This document shows positions 63,202 through 64,000 of a DNA stretch of 64,000 bases, in pieces. The position numbers and the translations under genes are program-made. Each line of letters starts with the position of its first letter. Within the stretch, counting starts at the first letter, position 1. Source of the stretch: Anaerolineae bacterium. Lineage in GTDB: Bacteria; Chloroflexota; Anaerolineae; Aggregatilineales; Phototrophicaceae. Where the stretch lies: contig JAHDWN010000013.1 of NCBI GenBank assembly GCA_023382675.1, positions 62,860 to 126,859 on the forward strand. Direction: 5' to 3'. The notes below the pieces were generated by a model, which saw only the letters and a program-made list of their open reading frames with translations, was not told where the DNA came from and ran no database searches.

Positions 63202-63945
63202 ATGACAAGCGATACGTTCCGCCCACTCTATAGTCTCCAGATAAGCGGTTTGCAAAAAACATATACCGAGGGTGATCGCACCCGCAAAATTCTCGACCAT
63301 GTTGATCTCAACATTGAAGAGGGCGAGTTCTTCGTCATCCTGGGCAAAAGCGGAAGTGGTAAGAGCACTCTGCTTAACCTTATCAGTGGTATTGATAAAG
63401 CTGAAGCAGGCCAGGTCATCATTCAGGAAACCGATGTCACCACGCTGAGTGACTATGAACAGACACGCTTCCGGCGTGATCACATCGGGATCGTTTTCCA
63501 GTTCTTCAATCTCATTCCGACTCTAACCGTGCTGGAAAATGTGACCCTTCCCCTGGAATTACGAGGAGACAATCGGCGCGACGCGGAACGTAAAGCCAAC
63601 GTCTTGCTGGATCGTGTCGGCTTGCTGTATCGAGCAAGCAGTTTCCCAGACACACTCAGCGGCGGAGAACAACAGCGCGTTGCTATCGCCCGAGCGCTGG
63701 TCACTGAACCCGCGCTGGTGCTGGCAGACGAACCTACAGGCAATCTTGACGAAGAAACCGGCAAAATAGTGCTTACGCTGTTATTGGAACTAACCCGCGA
63801 TTCCGGACGTACATTGATCATGGCAACACATAATCCGGAAATCGTGCCTTTTGCCGATAGAGTCTGTAGGATCCACGATGGTAGGCTCATTCTCACGAAA
63901 CAGGCTGCACAGGTCGCTGAAGCAGTTGTTAGTCATGGGGTGTGA
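63202..63945 (+). CDS. LolD/MacB-type ABC transporter ATPase
   Basis: 247 residues. P-loop '[11 protein letters not shown]', Q-loop in '[16 protein letters not shown]', signature '[15 protein letters not shown]', Walker B '[12 protein letters not shown]', and His in 'LIMATHN'. Typical of ATPases that drive FtsX-like permeases for lipoprotein release, peptide export or envelope signalling. The permease is expected beyond the right edge; only 55 bases remain after the stop, with no gene start seen in them. Confidence 0.94.
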   Translation: MTSDTFRPLYSLQISGLQKTYTEGDRTRKILDHVDLNIEEGEFFVILGKSGSGKSTLLNLISGIDKAEAGQVIIQETDVTTLSDYEQTRFRRDHIGIVFQFFNLIPTLTVLENVTLPLELRGDNRRDAERKANVLLDRVGLLYRASSFPDTLSGGEQQRVAIARALVTEPALVLADEPTGNLDEETGKIVLTLLLELTRDSGRTLIMATHNPEIVPFADRVCRIHDGRLILTKQAAQVAEAVVSHGV

Positions 63946-64000
63946 TGTTCACCATGGATACTCGGAGTATGTGCGAATCGTTACGTCCATGAGCACCGCG

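Noticed and set aside
1-64000. CRISPR arrays, insertion sequences, prophage or integrase genes
   Set aside because: No regularly spaced repeats, transposase motifs or phage structural genes were found on either strand.

Overview
The window reads as a piece of chromosome from a member of the Chloroflexota, most likely the Anaerolineae and relatives. This placement is inference: there is no rRNA gene here. It rests on Pro/Thr-rich exported proteins with 'TPT/PTP' linkers, a tandem DnaC-type loader next to DnaD- and DnaB-type genes, LysM lipoproteins, a PQQ-type sugar dehydrogenase, many TTG/GTG starts, and moderately high GC. I saw no rRNA, tRNA, CRISPR array, transposase or phage structural gene. 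The DNA is compact, with many 1-4 base overlaps between consecutive genes.

Left part (1-16 kb). A minus-strand replication operon comes first: dnaB interrupted by a natural mini-intein, a DnaD-like gene, a helicase loader made of two fused DnaC-type ATPase modules, and a truncated acetyltransferase-like gene at the edge. Then follow a bifunctional-nuclease family gene, a DUF1028 protein coupled to a membrane glycosyltransferase, an orphan receiver protein, a LysM lipoprotein, a second lipoprotein, a NagD-like phosphatase, an unknown small gene coupled to endonuclease V, and rpoB standing alone with its own promoter and terminator (no rpoC or rplJL beside it).

Middle (16-39 kb). FAD-linked oxidase; beta-propeller protein followed by an alginate-lyase-like protein; LiaF-like and PspC envelope pair; a glycan/lipid cluster (flippase-like membrane protein, FAD oxidoreductase, UDP-glucose dehydrogenase); a bactofilin-like membrane protein; an FHA protein; a catalytic/non-catalytic M16 peptidase pair; soluble sugar dehydrogenase; a low-GC helical-repeat gene followed by a structured 350-base gap; a membrane protein with an exported CARDB-like domain; two fasciclin proteins; and an M19 dipeptidase.

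Right part (38-64 kb). A sulfite-oxidase-like protein with membrane helices ahead of a Tat-like motif; a large membrane protein; greA; lysS coupled to a kinase-like sensor; serS with an insertion in its tRNA-binding arm; a DUF3352 protein; a small membrane protein with a metallo-beta-lactamase-fold protein; a complete BMP-type (nucleoside) ABC transporter with a strong internal hairpin terminator after the binding-protein gene; a nucleotidyltransferase with a beta-helix tail; a three-PDZ protein; a prephenate-dehydrogenase-like protein; a membrane-anchored degenerate TIR-like protein next to a flavin monooxygenase-like protein; a second kinase-like sensor; and a LolD/MacB-type ABC ATPase at the edge.

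Most promising leads: the primosome operon with tandem loader and intein-bearing helicase, the isolated rpoB, the TIR-like/flavoprotein pair, two kinase-like proteins without the phospho-acceptor histidine, the SerRS arm insertion, and the structured gap at 33.06-33.41 kb. No wholly new multi-gene system is proved by the sequence alone.
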